The translations under genes and the position numbers were made by a program. DNA of 64,000 nt, taken from NCBI RefSeq assembly GCF_902491705.1, contig NZ_CABUIW010000005.1:1-64000 (forward strand), given 5' to 3'. This document shows, in pieces, positions 48,003 to 56,503 of this stretch. The DNA comes from an uncultured Lactobacillus sp. GTDB taxonomy: Bacteria > Bacillota > Bacilli > Lactobacillales > Lactobacillaceae. Every line of letters starts with the position of its first letter. Positions within the stretch are counted from its first letter, which is position 1. The notes beneath the pieces were generated by a model. That model was not told the origin of the DNA. It did not search any database and saw nothing but the letters and a program-made list of their open reading frames with translations.

Positions 48003-49160
48003 TTAGTTATTTGTTGGTAATATTTCAATTCTTTGTTCTAATATCAATTTATTTACAATATTTTCACCGTGAATATTACTTAAAGATAATCCGTATTCTG
48101 TTAATAGATTCATTAACAATTTAGTATACTTTTGTCTACTTTCAATTTCATTACTTCCTGGGTAGTAATAATATTGTAAAACAGTATTGCTATTATACAT
48201 ATTGTTTAAATCAAAAAGTGTTTCAAAATATGAATAGTCTGCTCTTCCTAATGAATGTCCATAAATTGTAATTAAATCAGTTCCTGTGTAATCAACTTTA
48301 GATCTAATATTATTTATATTATTGTTTAATAGCCTATATGATTTAGTAAAAGAAATTCGCAAATCATTACTATTTTTTATATCATGATTGTCGATGCCGA
48401 AAACAGGAGAAGGAATTGTATCAACAATATTTTGAGAATTCTTTGAAAAGAAATTTTTCATTGATAATTTATCATATCCAGCTACCCCATGTATATTAGT
48501 CCAGCTGTTTATATTTGCTGGTAAAAAACGTTTAGTACTTTCGTTTAATGAATAATTGAACGAAATAATATCAACTCGATCATTTTTCCCTTTATACTTT
48601 ATCAACTTATTAAGCAAATCATTTGCCTTGCTAATGAATTCTTTATTATTAGAAACCTGATCATAAATATAGTTACTAAACACCTTTTCAAAAGCTAATA
48701 GCGAATGAAATAATACCTTTATTCTTTCTCGATCCCCTGATTCATCTGTATCACTCGAACCAGAAAACATTCTTACTATCTTTTCCATAGCAGTATCATG
48801 AAAAGAGTATCCTTCACCATAAGGATCTGCTGCGATAGTAATTATTTTAGAAATCATATTTTCAATATCATTCCAATTTTCCTGTTCATTATTCATGTAC
48901 TTTTCAGCGAAAAGGAAAATAATATCCCATCTAGTAATATTTTCATTGTTATATTTATTTGCTACTTCTGCAAAATAATCCTTTTTTATATTTACAGATT
49001 GTTTAAGTTCATCTTCATTCGTTAAGGCTTTACGTATTTCATCATGATCCTTCTTACCAAATAGTTTTTCGAATCTATTCTTAAAAAAATCTGCATATCT
49101 ACTTTTTAATCCACACGCTAAATCAAATCCATTTCCTAAAATAATAATTTGCTTCTTCAT
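48003..49160 (-). CDS. AbiH-family phage abortive-infection protein
   Basis: A 385-residue protein starting KKQIIILGNGFDLACGLKSR, the hallmark N-terminus of AbiH. Further family blocks are IISFNYSLNES, WTNIHGVAG, PVFGIDNHD and TIYGHSLGRADYSYF. AbiH was described in Lactococcus as a phage abortive-infection protein; the mechanism is unknown. The start ATG 49160 follows AAAAGG at normal distance; the ATG four codons earlier touches that site. It is strikingly AT-rich compared with the housekeeping genes, which suggests transfer. Confidence 0.88.
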   Translation of the reverse strand: MKKQIIILGNGFDLACGLKSRYADFFKNRFEKLFGKKDHDEIRKALTNEDELKQSVNIKKDYFAEVANKYNNENITRWDIIFLFAEKYMNNEQENWNDIENMISKIITIAADPYGEGYSFHDTAMEKIVRMFSGSSDTDESGDRERIKVLFHSLLAFEKVFSNYIYDQVSNNKEFISKANDLLNKLIKYKGKNDRVDIISFNYSLNESTKRFLPANINSWTNIHGVAGYDKLSMKNFFSKNSQNIVDTIPSPVFGIDNHDIKNSNDLRISFTKSYRLLNNNINNIRSKVDYTGTDLITIYGHSLGRADYSYFETLFDLNNMYNSNTVLQYYYYPGSNEIESRQKYTKLLMNLLTEYGLSLSNIHGENIVNKLILEQRIEILPTNN

Positions 49161-49229
49161 TTTAAATGCCATCCTTTTATTTAGAGACTCCTTAGAAAAT
49201 TAATTTTGGCCGATTGTAAAATATATCTT

Positions 49230-49709
49230 TTATAATTCGGTTTCATCTTTAGAAGTTAAATCAAAAGTTTTCCAAACCTTAAATACCTTAATTAAATGAT
49301 TTATAATAGCGAATAAATTATTATATAAGCCATCAGTAGTAACAAAACCAGTTAAGTATCTATTTGTTGCAAATCAAAATATCTTTCATATCTATTTTTA
49401 CCCAAATTTACTAATCGACCCACAGATACAAAAAATGGCATTTCCATCAATATTGCTATTTGTTCCATTAATTGTTGTTCTACTTTTTCATTTTCTATCT
49501 GTTTTTTTATCAACGAATTTATTCTTTCAAGCTGATATTCTTTTATAATATTTTCTTTTACTTCACGTTTAAGCTTTTCAACTTGTGAACTAGACAGTCT
49601 CCATTGAAAAAAGCAAATATCGCTATAAGAATCGCAATTAATGCAAAAATTTATCCATATTAGAATTAATTTTGCTAATTAATATATTTATCAATTCATT
49701 CTTACTCAT
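49230..49709 (-). pseudogene. Remains of a small single-helix membrane protein gene, several frameshifts
   Basis: No long frame exists here, but three frames join into one protein of about 160 residues. It starts MSKNELINILISK (ATG 49709, behind AGGATAAAG). It then has a membrane helix LIAILIAIFAFF, a charged helical part (FQWRLSSSQVEKLKREVKE, LERINSLIKKQIENEK, EMPFFVSVGRLVNLG, NRYERYFDLQ) and the tail NRYLTGFVTTDGLYNN ... SKDETEL (stop 49230-49232). The breaks lie at T5, T6 and AAA runs; one more base at each restores the frame. Either a decayed gene or undercalled homopolymers. It sits between AbiH and the Abi_C gene. Family unknown. Confidence 0.65.
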
Positions 49710-49822
49710 TAATCTTTATCCTATATCACTATTGAAGGTTAACATTTACAAATAATTACTTATGAATTTTCTTCATAAACATTCAATAAAAATTCACACA
49801 ACGTTATACCAGAATTTAATGC

Positions 49823-50644
49823 TTAATACGCATGATACTTTTTTATCTTAATTGGATGAGTATGACTATGGGCATCCCCATTCCAATTTCTCATTTCATT
49901 TATTGAATCAACTATGGTATTAAGACCACTTATTAATTTTTTAGTTCGTTTGTCTGTTACCTTATCTGCTTCAATCTTATACAATTCAGCAACCTTGTTA
50001 AATTTATCTTTAAATTTACTATTTTCAGGTAATGAATCTCCTTTTTTCTTAACTCCCCATCTTAAAACCTGATCAATCATTGTTTCAGTCTTAGTTAGCG
50101 CCGATGAATAGTCTTTCCTATTTATTTCATGATCTATTTTTTTGTATTCTTTTCGTAACCAATCACTTTTATTTGATGTTAAATCAAAATTTTCAATTTT
50201 AAACTGACTTCCCTTGGGTTTTAAGGATACATTATCCCCATTTTTTACAAATCTATAATCTGTATCAAAGATTAAACCATTTATTTTATCCAACAATTTA
50301 GTTCGATAATTATCCATCATTCTAATAATTTGAGATTCTGGTAAATCAATAAAGCTTCTTATTAGGTTCCTATCTGAAAAGAAATATGATGCTAATTTAT
50401 CTAACATATTATTCGCTTTACAGTAGTCTATTAATTCGTCTAAATACATTTGTCTACTAAGCGATGGTTTATCGTACTCAATTGTCAGACCAAATTCTTC
50501 CGCTAAATCACATATTTCAGGTCCACTTAAATACGGAAATTCATTTCTTTCATATGAATTTGCCTTATTTGAATAAATATCACCTGATCCTCCAATTAAC
50601 ATTAACTCAACTGAACTTCTTTTTAAAATATCGTATTTCTCCAT
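49823..50644 (-). CDS. Abortive-infection protein with C-terminal Abi_C-like domain
   Basis: A 273-residue soluble protein. The C-terminal part (about 170-273: LTKTETMIDQVLRWGVKKKG, INEMRNWNGDAHSH) matches the Abi_C pattern found at the end of several abortive-infection proteins. The N-terminal 150 residues are not recognised. An AGGTG site precedes the ATG. It begins 42 bases after the hsdS stop, so it is likely in the hsdR-hsdM-hsdS transcript. AT-rich like AbiH. The toxin target cannot be inferred. Confidence 0.75.
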   Translation of the reverse strand: MEKYDILKRSSVELMLIGGSGDIYSNKANSYERNEFPYLSGPEICDLAEEFGLTIEYDKPSLSRQMYLDELIDYCKANNMLDKLASYFFSDRNLIRSFIDLPESQIIRMMDNYRTKLLDKINGLIFDTDYRFVKNGDNVSLKPKGSQFKIENFDLTSNKSDWLRKEYKKIDHEINRKDYSSALTKTETMIDQVLRWGVKKKGDSLPENSKFKDKFNKVAELYKIEADKVTDKRTKKLISGLNTIVDSINEMRNWNGDAHSHTHPIKIKKYHAY

Positions 50645-50686
50645 ATTTTCACCTATAAAGAAAAAATTTAAAATTAGAAATGTTAG

Positions 50687-52093
50687 CTATATCAGACCGT
50701 AAAGTTGTTCTATTTTATTAACAATACGATTTTGCTCTGATAATGGAGGAACTGGAATTAGTACATAATTAATTTTACTTACTGACAATCCTGGCTGAGC
50801 TGTCGAAGTGGAATATTGATTTAAATTTAGAGCACGTAAAAAATAACCTGACCACTTAGAGCTTACTTCTGCAAATGTATTTACAATTACAGCATGTTCG
50901 GTAGCATAAAAATCTCCTTGTGCCCAATTAATATTTCCGCATAATGCTCCTTGTCTACCTATCAAAGCAAAGTCACCAGTTTTATTAAAATCTTTTACAT
51001 ATCCTCTAATACCATTTCCTCCAAAACAAGGATATTTATAAATAGCATCTTGCACAGATTTAATTTCTGATGATTTTTTATTCTTGCCAGCCTTTAGATA
51101 GAAAATATCCCCTAATCTTGCCCATTCCCAACTATCAGGAATATCAAAAGGTTTCTCGTCATCGGTAATCGGAGGAAGTGGCCTACTCTTCTTGATCTTC
51201 TTTTCCTTAACAAGTTCAGCCTTTTCCGCCTTGATCTTTTCAAGCAATACACTTGCTGGCTCATCATTAGAATCTTGTTTAACCAACTTACCTTCCATTG
51301 CGTATTGCAAAATAGATTGCTTCAGCTTGTCGTTGAAATTATCATCAATCTCTTTCAATCGATTGTATGCTTTAGCATATTGATCAACAAGTGGTAGCAT
51401 TTTTTCAATCTTAACTACGATACGTTTTTGCTCTTCTAATGGTGGAATAACTCCTATAGTTTTAGCTACCCTTTCTCTATTTAAGTTTTTTACAGTAGAT
51501 CCTGTAGCTAATGAAGTAAACTGATTATTTATAAAAGGAGATATTAATAAATAGTATAAAAAATCTTTATTAAATAGTTTTTTATAATTAGAAATAATTA
51601 GCCATCCATCATGAACTGCACCATCTATTTTTAAAATATAAGGTCTTCCAAAACTCATGGAATTTGAAAGAATAAAATCTCCTTTATGTACAATTCTCGT
51701 CTTTTTTAATCCTTCAGAAATTATTTTTTCTTGAGCATGATTAATATATTTATTGTTAGGATCAGTATCTCCAATTTTTATCCAATTAATACCATCTTTA
51801 TCATCTGTAAGGTAATTCTTTATAGGTCTAGGGGATCCGCCACGTAAAATAGTAAAAGCATCCCCTAATCTTACCCATTCCCAATTATCAGGAATATCAA
51901 AAGACTTTTCATCATCAGTGATCTCAGGCAACGCTTTAGTACGTTTAATCTTCTTTTCTTTGATTAATTGCTCTTTTTCAGCCTTAATCTTCTCAAGCAA
52001 TACACTTGCTGGTTCATCATTAGGATCTTGCTTAACCAGCTTACCCTCCATTGCATATTGCAAAATAGAAGCTCTTAATTGTTCAGGAGTCAT
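50687..52093 (-). CDS. hsdS: Type I restriction-modification specificity subunit HsdS
   Basis: A 468-residue DNA-recognition subunit: two target recognition domains (about 75-235 and 320-460), each preceded by nearly the same helical spacer, SILQYAMEGKLVKQD ... IPDNWEWVRLGD (residues 9-77 and 260-328). The symmetric layout specifies a bipartite site. The start overlaps the hsdM stop by one base (TAATG). The 213-bp DNA repeats that encode the spacers could exchange TRDs with a second hsdS, but no spare hsdS lies in the window. Confidence 0.95.
   Translation of the reverse strand: MTPEQLRASILQYAMEGKLVKQDPNDEPASVLLEKIKAEKEQLIKEKKIKRTKALPEITDDEKSFDIPDNWEWVRLGDAFTILRGGSPRPIKNYLTDDKDGINWIKIGDTDPNNKYINHAQEKIISEGLKKTRIVHKGDFILSNSMSFGRPYILKIDGAVHDGWLIISNYKKLFNKDFLYYLLISPFINNQFTSLATGSTVKNLNRERVAKTIGVIPPLEEQKRIVVKIEKMLPLVDQYAKAYNRLKEIDDNFNDKLKQSILQYAMEGKLVKQDSNDEPASVLLEKIKAEKAELVKEKKIKKSRPLPPITDDEKPFDIPDSWEWARLGDIFYLKAGKNKKSSEIKSVQDAIYKYPCFGGNGIRGYVKDFNKTGDFALIGRQGALCGNINWAQGDFYATEHAVIVNTFAEVSSKWSGYFLRALNLNQYSTSTAQPGLSVSKINYVLIPVPPLSEQNRIVNKIEQLYGLI
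51110..51322 (-). repeat. hsdS internal repeat, copy 2
   Basis: About 213 bp that match 51863-52075 at a constant offset of 753 bp without gaps. It encodes the central conserved region of HsdS. Confidence 0.85.
51863..52075 (-). repeat. hsdS internal repeat, copy 1
   Basis: The N-terminal conserved region of HsdS. It pairs with the copy at 51110-51322; such repeats are the usual crossover points for TRD swapping. Confidence 0.85.
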
Positions 52094-53568
52094 TAGTCAT
52101 CCTCCTCAAGTAACTTCTTAATAGCAGCTAAAGTCTTATCAATCTTTTGATTCAATTCAGCTCTTTCTTCCTCATATTTTTGCATCAATTCTTCAGGTGG
52201 CAATACTTCCTCAGTTTCAGTAGGGAATCCGCATAAGTCCAAATTGTAGTTATTATCTGCAATTTCTTCTGGAGTATAAGCTTTAGACTTATAGTTACCT
52301 TTATCGTCTTGGATTTCCTGACGATCACTCCACCAATCTTCAACTGGTTTAAAGTGTTCCAGCTTCATTGGCTTAGTCTTAGAGAAGTGCTTATATCCTT
52401 TAGGCATATCTAAACGATAGAACCAAGTTTCTTTAGTAGGACCAGTCTTATCAAAGAACAGAATATTAGTATCAATTGAAGTGTAAGGACTAAAAATACT
52501 GCCTGGCAATCTAATAATCGTATGCAAGTTAAAGTCCTTTAGCATTCTCTTCTTTAAATTAATTTTGGCATCATCATTACCAAACAAGAAACCATCAGGC
52601 AGAATCACACCAACTCGGCCATTATCTTTAAGGCGATACATAATTAAGGCCAAGAATAAGTCAGCAGTTTCACTTGTCTGCAAATCACTTGGAAAGTTTT
52701 GCTTAATGATTGGCAATTCAGAACCACCAAATGGTGGATTCATCATAATGACATCAAACTTATCTTTATCAGTATATTCAGTAACTTTCTTTTCTAATGA
52801 ATTACCATGAATAATATCTGGATTATCAACATCATGAAGAAGCAAGTTAGTTACTGCTAAGATATATGGTTGACCCTTCTTTTCAATACCAAAGACTGCT
52901 TCATTGTATTTCTTACGATCTTCAACGTTTTTAACTTGACCTTTCAAGATATTCAATGCACTGACAAGGAAGCCACCAGTACCACAAGCTAAGTCAGCAA
53001 TTCTTTCGCCTAATTTTGGCTGCAATGTTCTAGCAATAAAATCAGTTAAAGCACGTGGAGTATAGAATTCACCAGAACTACCAGCACTTTGCAATTCCTT
53101 TAAGATACTTTCGTAAATATCACCAAATAAGTGACGGTCTTTTGGATCAGTGAAGTCAACTTCATTAACAACGTTAACTACTTGACGCAATAAGACACCG
53201 TTCTTCATGTAATTGTTAGCATCAATGAAAGCATCTTTAACAATTGCCTTACTGATTGGGGTATTTGGAGTAACAGTGATTCCTTTTAATGCCGGTAATA
53301 AATGATTATTTACAAAATCTAGTAATTCATCACCAGTTAAAGCTTGACCATCTTTATTATCTTTAGCCCATTCACGCCAATGCATCCCTTCCGGAATGAT
53401 TGATTCATAATCATCTTGGTCAATCTCCCAAACCATTTCACGGTCATCATAAACCTTTAAAAATAGGATCCATGATAATTGTTCAATTCTTTGCGCATCA
53501 CCATTGATACCAGGATCATTACGCATAATATCTCTAATTCGTTTTACAAATTGGGTTGTTCCAGCCAT
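52093..53568 (-). CDS. hsdM: Type I restriction-modification DNA methyltransferase HsdM
   Basis: A 491-residue N6-adenine methylase. The N-terminal helical domain (1-150) is followed by SAM motif I DLACGTGGFLVSA and catalytic motif IV MNPPFGGSE. It modifies host DNA with HsdS and is part of the restriction complex with HsdR. Its stop overlaps the hsdS start. It starts 14 bases after hsdR. Confidence 0.96.
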   Translation of the reverse strand: MAGTTQFVKRIRDIMRNDPGINGDAQRIEQLSWILFLKVYDDREMVWEIDQDDYESIIPEGMHWREWAKDNKDGQALTGDELLDFVNNHLLPALKGITVTPNTPISKAIVKDAFIDANNYMKNGVLLRQVVNVVNEVDFTDPKDRHLFGDIYESILKELQSAGSSGEFYTPRALTDFIARTLQPKLGERIADLACGTGGFLVSALNILKGQVKNVEDRKKYNEAVFGIEKKGQPYILAVTNLLLHDVDNPDIIHGNSLEKKVTEYTDKDKFDVIMMNPPFGGSELPIIKQNFPSDLQTSETADLFLALIMYRLKDNGRVGVILPDGFLFGNDDAKINLKKRMLKDFNLHTIIRLPGSIFSPYTSIDTNILFFDKTGPTKETWFYRLDMPKGYKHFSKTKPMKLEHFKPVEDWWSDRQEIQDDKGNYKSKAYTPEEIADNNYNLDLCGFPTETEEVLPPEELMQKYEEERAELNQKIDKTLAAIKKLLEEDD

Positions 53569-53582
53569 TTAATACTTTCTTT

Positions 53583-55922
53583 CTAATCGTAAATTTTTTC
53601 TTTTATCTGCTTAATTGCATCTTCGTAATTTCTCTTACCACCAAAGGACATAATAATTTTGATAGTACCACCATATTTTTCAAACTCTGGCAGTCCAAGA
53701 ACACTCTTATTTTCAAGATCAGCAATGCCATCATCTTTGTATTTTTCAAGGAGCTTATCAAGGATTTCTCTAGCAGCACCCTTGTAATGATCTAAGATGC
53801 CTGATTTCTTCACATTGTTAATTCGTTTAGACTTTGTAAGCGGCTTTTGATTGTATGCTAGATGGAGAATCAAATCAAATGGATCCATATCTTTGATATG
53901 TTCATTTTTCATAATTTGCTTGTAGAAAATGCCATGCTCTTCCATTTCATCAAGCAATTTTTGTTTATCATCTGCCGCATTCCAATCAGCTAAGAATTTA
54001 TCCAAAGTGGCATATTTGCCTAAAATATTTTTCTTAGTGTAATCAGTCAATGAAGTAGTAATTAATCTACCATTTTCATCTAAATATTGTGTTTGATCAT
54101 TAATTACTTTAACTTCCGGCTTTGTAACCTCATATTTTGGCTTCGGTGGTTCTGATACACCGCCTGAACCACCATGGCTACCACCTGAGCCTGAACCTGA
54201 GCCACCATCAATAATTTCAATTGGTTCGCCATCAAATTCTGGATCTGCAAATAATCTTGATACACCACGAAAATCAATAATAGTGAAGAAATATTTACCA
54301 TGATCGGTTTCAAGTCTAGTACCACGACCAATAACTTGCTTAAATTCAGTCATTGAATTGATATTAGAATCCAAAACAATAATCTTACACATCTTAACGT
54401 TAACACCAGTAGTTAACAGCTTAGAGGTCGTTACTATTGTTGGATATTTACTTGATACATCTTCAAAATTATCAAGTTGGCCTTTACCTTCCTTATCATC
54501 ACCCGTGATTCTCATTACATAGCGATGATCTTGAGCTACTAAGTCACTATTTTCATTTACAAATGCTTGACGCATTCGTTCTGCATGTTCAATATCTTCA
54601 CAAAAGACAATTGTCTTATCAAAACGACAATTATTCTTCTTAAGATACTCACTAACATAATGTGCAACAGCTTTAGTACGATCATCAATTATTAAAGTTT
54701 TGTCAAAGTCTCTTGAAGTATACAATCTATCTTCAATTACCTGACCATGCTTATCGACTTGTCCCTTAGCTGGTCTAAAGCCATTGACATCAACATCAAA
54801 ATTAACTCTAATGACTTTGTATGGAGCCAAGAAGCCATCTTCAATTCCTTGTTTAAGAGTATAAGTGTATATTGGCTCGCCAAAATAAGCAATATTAGAT
54901 GAACCTTCTTTAGTATTCGGCGTTGCCGTCATTCCTAAATGAGTAACACCTGGTCCGTCAAAGTAATCTAGAATCTTTCTCCATTGACTATCAGCTTTGG
55001 CAGAACCACGATGGGCTTCATCAATAATAATCATATCGAAGAAGTCTCGCTTTAATTGTCTGAAAGGTTCTTTTCCTTGAGCTTGTTCTTCTTCACTACC
55101 GACAAGTTGTTGATACAAGGCAAAATGAATTGGGTAAGAACTATCTAATTTACCTTTCTGGACTTTAGTAGTTAACTTTTGCAGAGGACTAAAGTCATTC
55201 TGCATTGGCTGATCCACTAAGATATTTCGATCTGCCAAATATAGAATATGTTTCTTAATGCCTGCTTTAAGTAATCGATAAACAATTTGAAAGGCTGTAT
55301 AGGTCTTACCTGTACCAGTTGCCATAAGTAATAAAATTCTTGGGCGACCATTAGCAATACTTTCAACAACACGATTAATAGCAACTCTTTGGTAATAACG
55401 TGGTGGGTATGTTTCTCTACTTGAATAATATGGTTGAACCATTGCATTAATTTGTTCAGGTGTAAGTTTCTGCTCTTCTTTAAAGCGTGTCCATAACTCT
55501 TCTTTAGTAGGAAATTCATCTAATGATATATCTCTTTCTTTACCCGTAATCATGTCATGCTCTACAAAAGCATCCCCATTAGATGAATAAGCAAATGGAA
55601 CTTTCAAATCATCTGCGTATCTCATACCCTGCTGCAAACCTGCTCCTGGTAAGGCATGATTTTTTCTATCTTTAGCTTCAATAACCGCTAATGGATAATT
55701 AGGACGATAAAAAAGTAAATAGTCTACTTTCCTCCCTTTTTTTCGCTCCACTACATCATTAACAACGTTAATCCTACCAGCAGTATAGTAATATTCCATT
55801 AATTTATCTGATTTCTTCCATCCTGCTTTTTCAATAGCCGGAGTAATATATCTTTCTTTTATGTCCTCTTCTGTAAGATTCATTTTATCTTCTAGAGGAT
55901 TCATCTTATTATTAGATACCAT
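53583..55922 (-). CDS. hsdR: Type I restriction endonuclease subunit HsdR
   Basis: About 779 residues, the EcoEI-like size class. N-terminal nuclease domain with the PD-(D/E)xK pattern DYLLFYRPNYPLAVIEAKDR, then SF2 translocase motifs LLLMATGTGKT (Walker A), IIIDEAHRGSAK (DEAH) and QVIGRGTRLET (motif VI). A glycine/serine stretch (GSGSGSGGSHGGSGG, about residue 590) links to the C-terminal EcoEI-type domain. The start is ATG 55922 behind GGGTGA, or ATG 55943; not certain. First gene of hsdR-hsdM-hsdS-Abi_C. Confidence 0.95.
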   Translation of the reverse strand: MVSNNKMNPLEDKMNLTEEDIKERYITPAIEKAGWKKSDKLMEYYYTAGRINVVNDVVERKKGRKVDYLLFYRPNYPLAVIEAKDRKNHALPGAGLQQGMRYADDLKVPFAYSSNGDAFVEHDMITGKERDISLDEFPTKEELWTRFKEEQKLTPEQINAMVQPYYSSRETYPPRYYQRVAINRVVESIANGRPRILLLMATGTGKTYTAFQIVYRLLKAGIKKHILYLADRNILVDQPMQNDFSPLQKLTTKVQKGKLDSSYPIHFALYQQLVGSEEEQAQGKEPFRQLKRDFFDMIIIDEAHRGSAKADSQWRKILDYFDGPGVTHLGMTATPNTKEGSSNIAYFGEPIYTYTLKQGIEDGFLAPYKVIRVNFDVDVNGFRPAKGQVDKHGQVIEDRLYTSRDFDKTLIIDDRTKAVAHYVSEYLKKNNCRFDKTIVFCEDIEHAERMRQAFVNENSDLVAQDHRYVMRITGDDKEGKGQLDNFEDVSSKYPTIVTTSKLLTTGVNVKMCKIIVLDSNINSMTEFKQVIGRGTRLETDHGKYFFTIIDFRGVSRLFADPEFDGEPIEIIDGGSGSGSGGSHGGSGGVSEPPKPKYEVTKPEVKVINDQTQYLDENGRLITTSLTDYTKKNILGKYATLDKFLADWNAADDKQKLLDEMEEHGIFYKQIMKNEHIKDMDPFDLILHLAYNQKPLTKSKRINNVKKSGILDHYKGAAREILDKLLEKYKDDGIADLENKSVLGLPEFEKYGGTIKIIMSFGGKRNYEDAIKQIKEKIYD

Positions 55923-56081
55923 AATAGTCACCCATTTCTGCATATACGTGTCTTCTTTATTATATATGAAGCTAAATCAAAAAGGAGACTGTGTGATTTA
56001 ATTTTCCAATCTCTCATACTTTATTAGACCTATAATATAGATGTTTTGAAAGCTATTTAGTGATATAGAGAGGATTTAGTT

Positions 56082-56447
56082 TTGAAGAACAAAAGAATTA
56101 TTGTACTTTTAATTATGATTTTGGGATTCGCAGGTATTTTTACAGCCACCAATTCCAATAAAGTTCAAGCAAGCTATTTAAGTGGAAACAATTACGCTTC
56201 ATTGGCTACTCGTCATGTAGTAGTTACTAGGACTATGCCTGTTTACAGATGTAAAACTGGACATTGCGAAGCCGAAAACAGATTTTATCATGCAGGTCAT
56301 GCCCACAAAGGTACCAAGATTTATATTTCCAGATGGCTTATGAGTACAGGTGGTGTTTGGGTAATCAAAGGTGGCAAATATTATCATAATCATCGAACAT
56401 TTTTCGTAGTACCTGGCTCAAGAGCTAATTGGTATCAAAGAATTTAA
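56082..56447 (+). CDS. Small secreted protein, 121 residues
   Basis: It starts with TTG behind GAGAGGA (7-base spacing). Signal peptide 1-30 (RIIVLLIMILGFAGIFTA, cleavage VQA-SYL). The mature part is about 90 residues, rich in His, Tyr and Arg, with two Cys (YRCKTGHCEAEN) and the pattern KGTKIYISRWLMSTGGVWVI, which resembles SH3/SLAP-like wall-binding modules of lactobacilli. Function unknown. Confidence 0.68.
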   Translation: MKNKRIIVLLIMILGFAGIFTATNSNKVQASYLSGNNYASLATRHVVVTRTMPVYRCKTGHCEAENRFYHAGHAHKGTKIYISRWLMSTGGVWVIKGGKYYHNHRTFFVVPGSRANWYQRI

Positions 56448-56466
56448 ATTTAACAACTGAACAACA

Positions 56467-56499
56467 TAAAAAATAGCACTCAATCGAGTGCTATTTTTT
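56467..56499. terminator. Bidirectional terminator before the permease gene
   Basis: AAAAATAGCACTC pairs with GAGTGCTATTTTTT around AAT. Confidence 0.85.
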
Positions 56500-56503
56500 C
56501 CTA

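Noticed and set aside
51110..52075. CRISPR-like repeats
   Set aside because: Only two long coding repeats with a long unique spacer, explained by HsdS architecture.
54165..54215. Gly/Ser codon-rich repeat in hsdR as a phase-variable tract
   Set aside because: The glycine/serine codons are varied, not a uniform short repeat, and the reading frame is intact.
55196..55520. Alternative frame within hsdR
   Set aside because: It is a shadow of the helicase region, where motifs are only in the hsdR frame.
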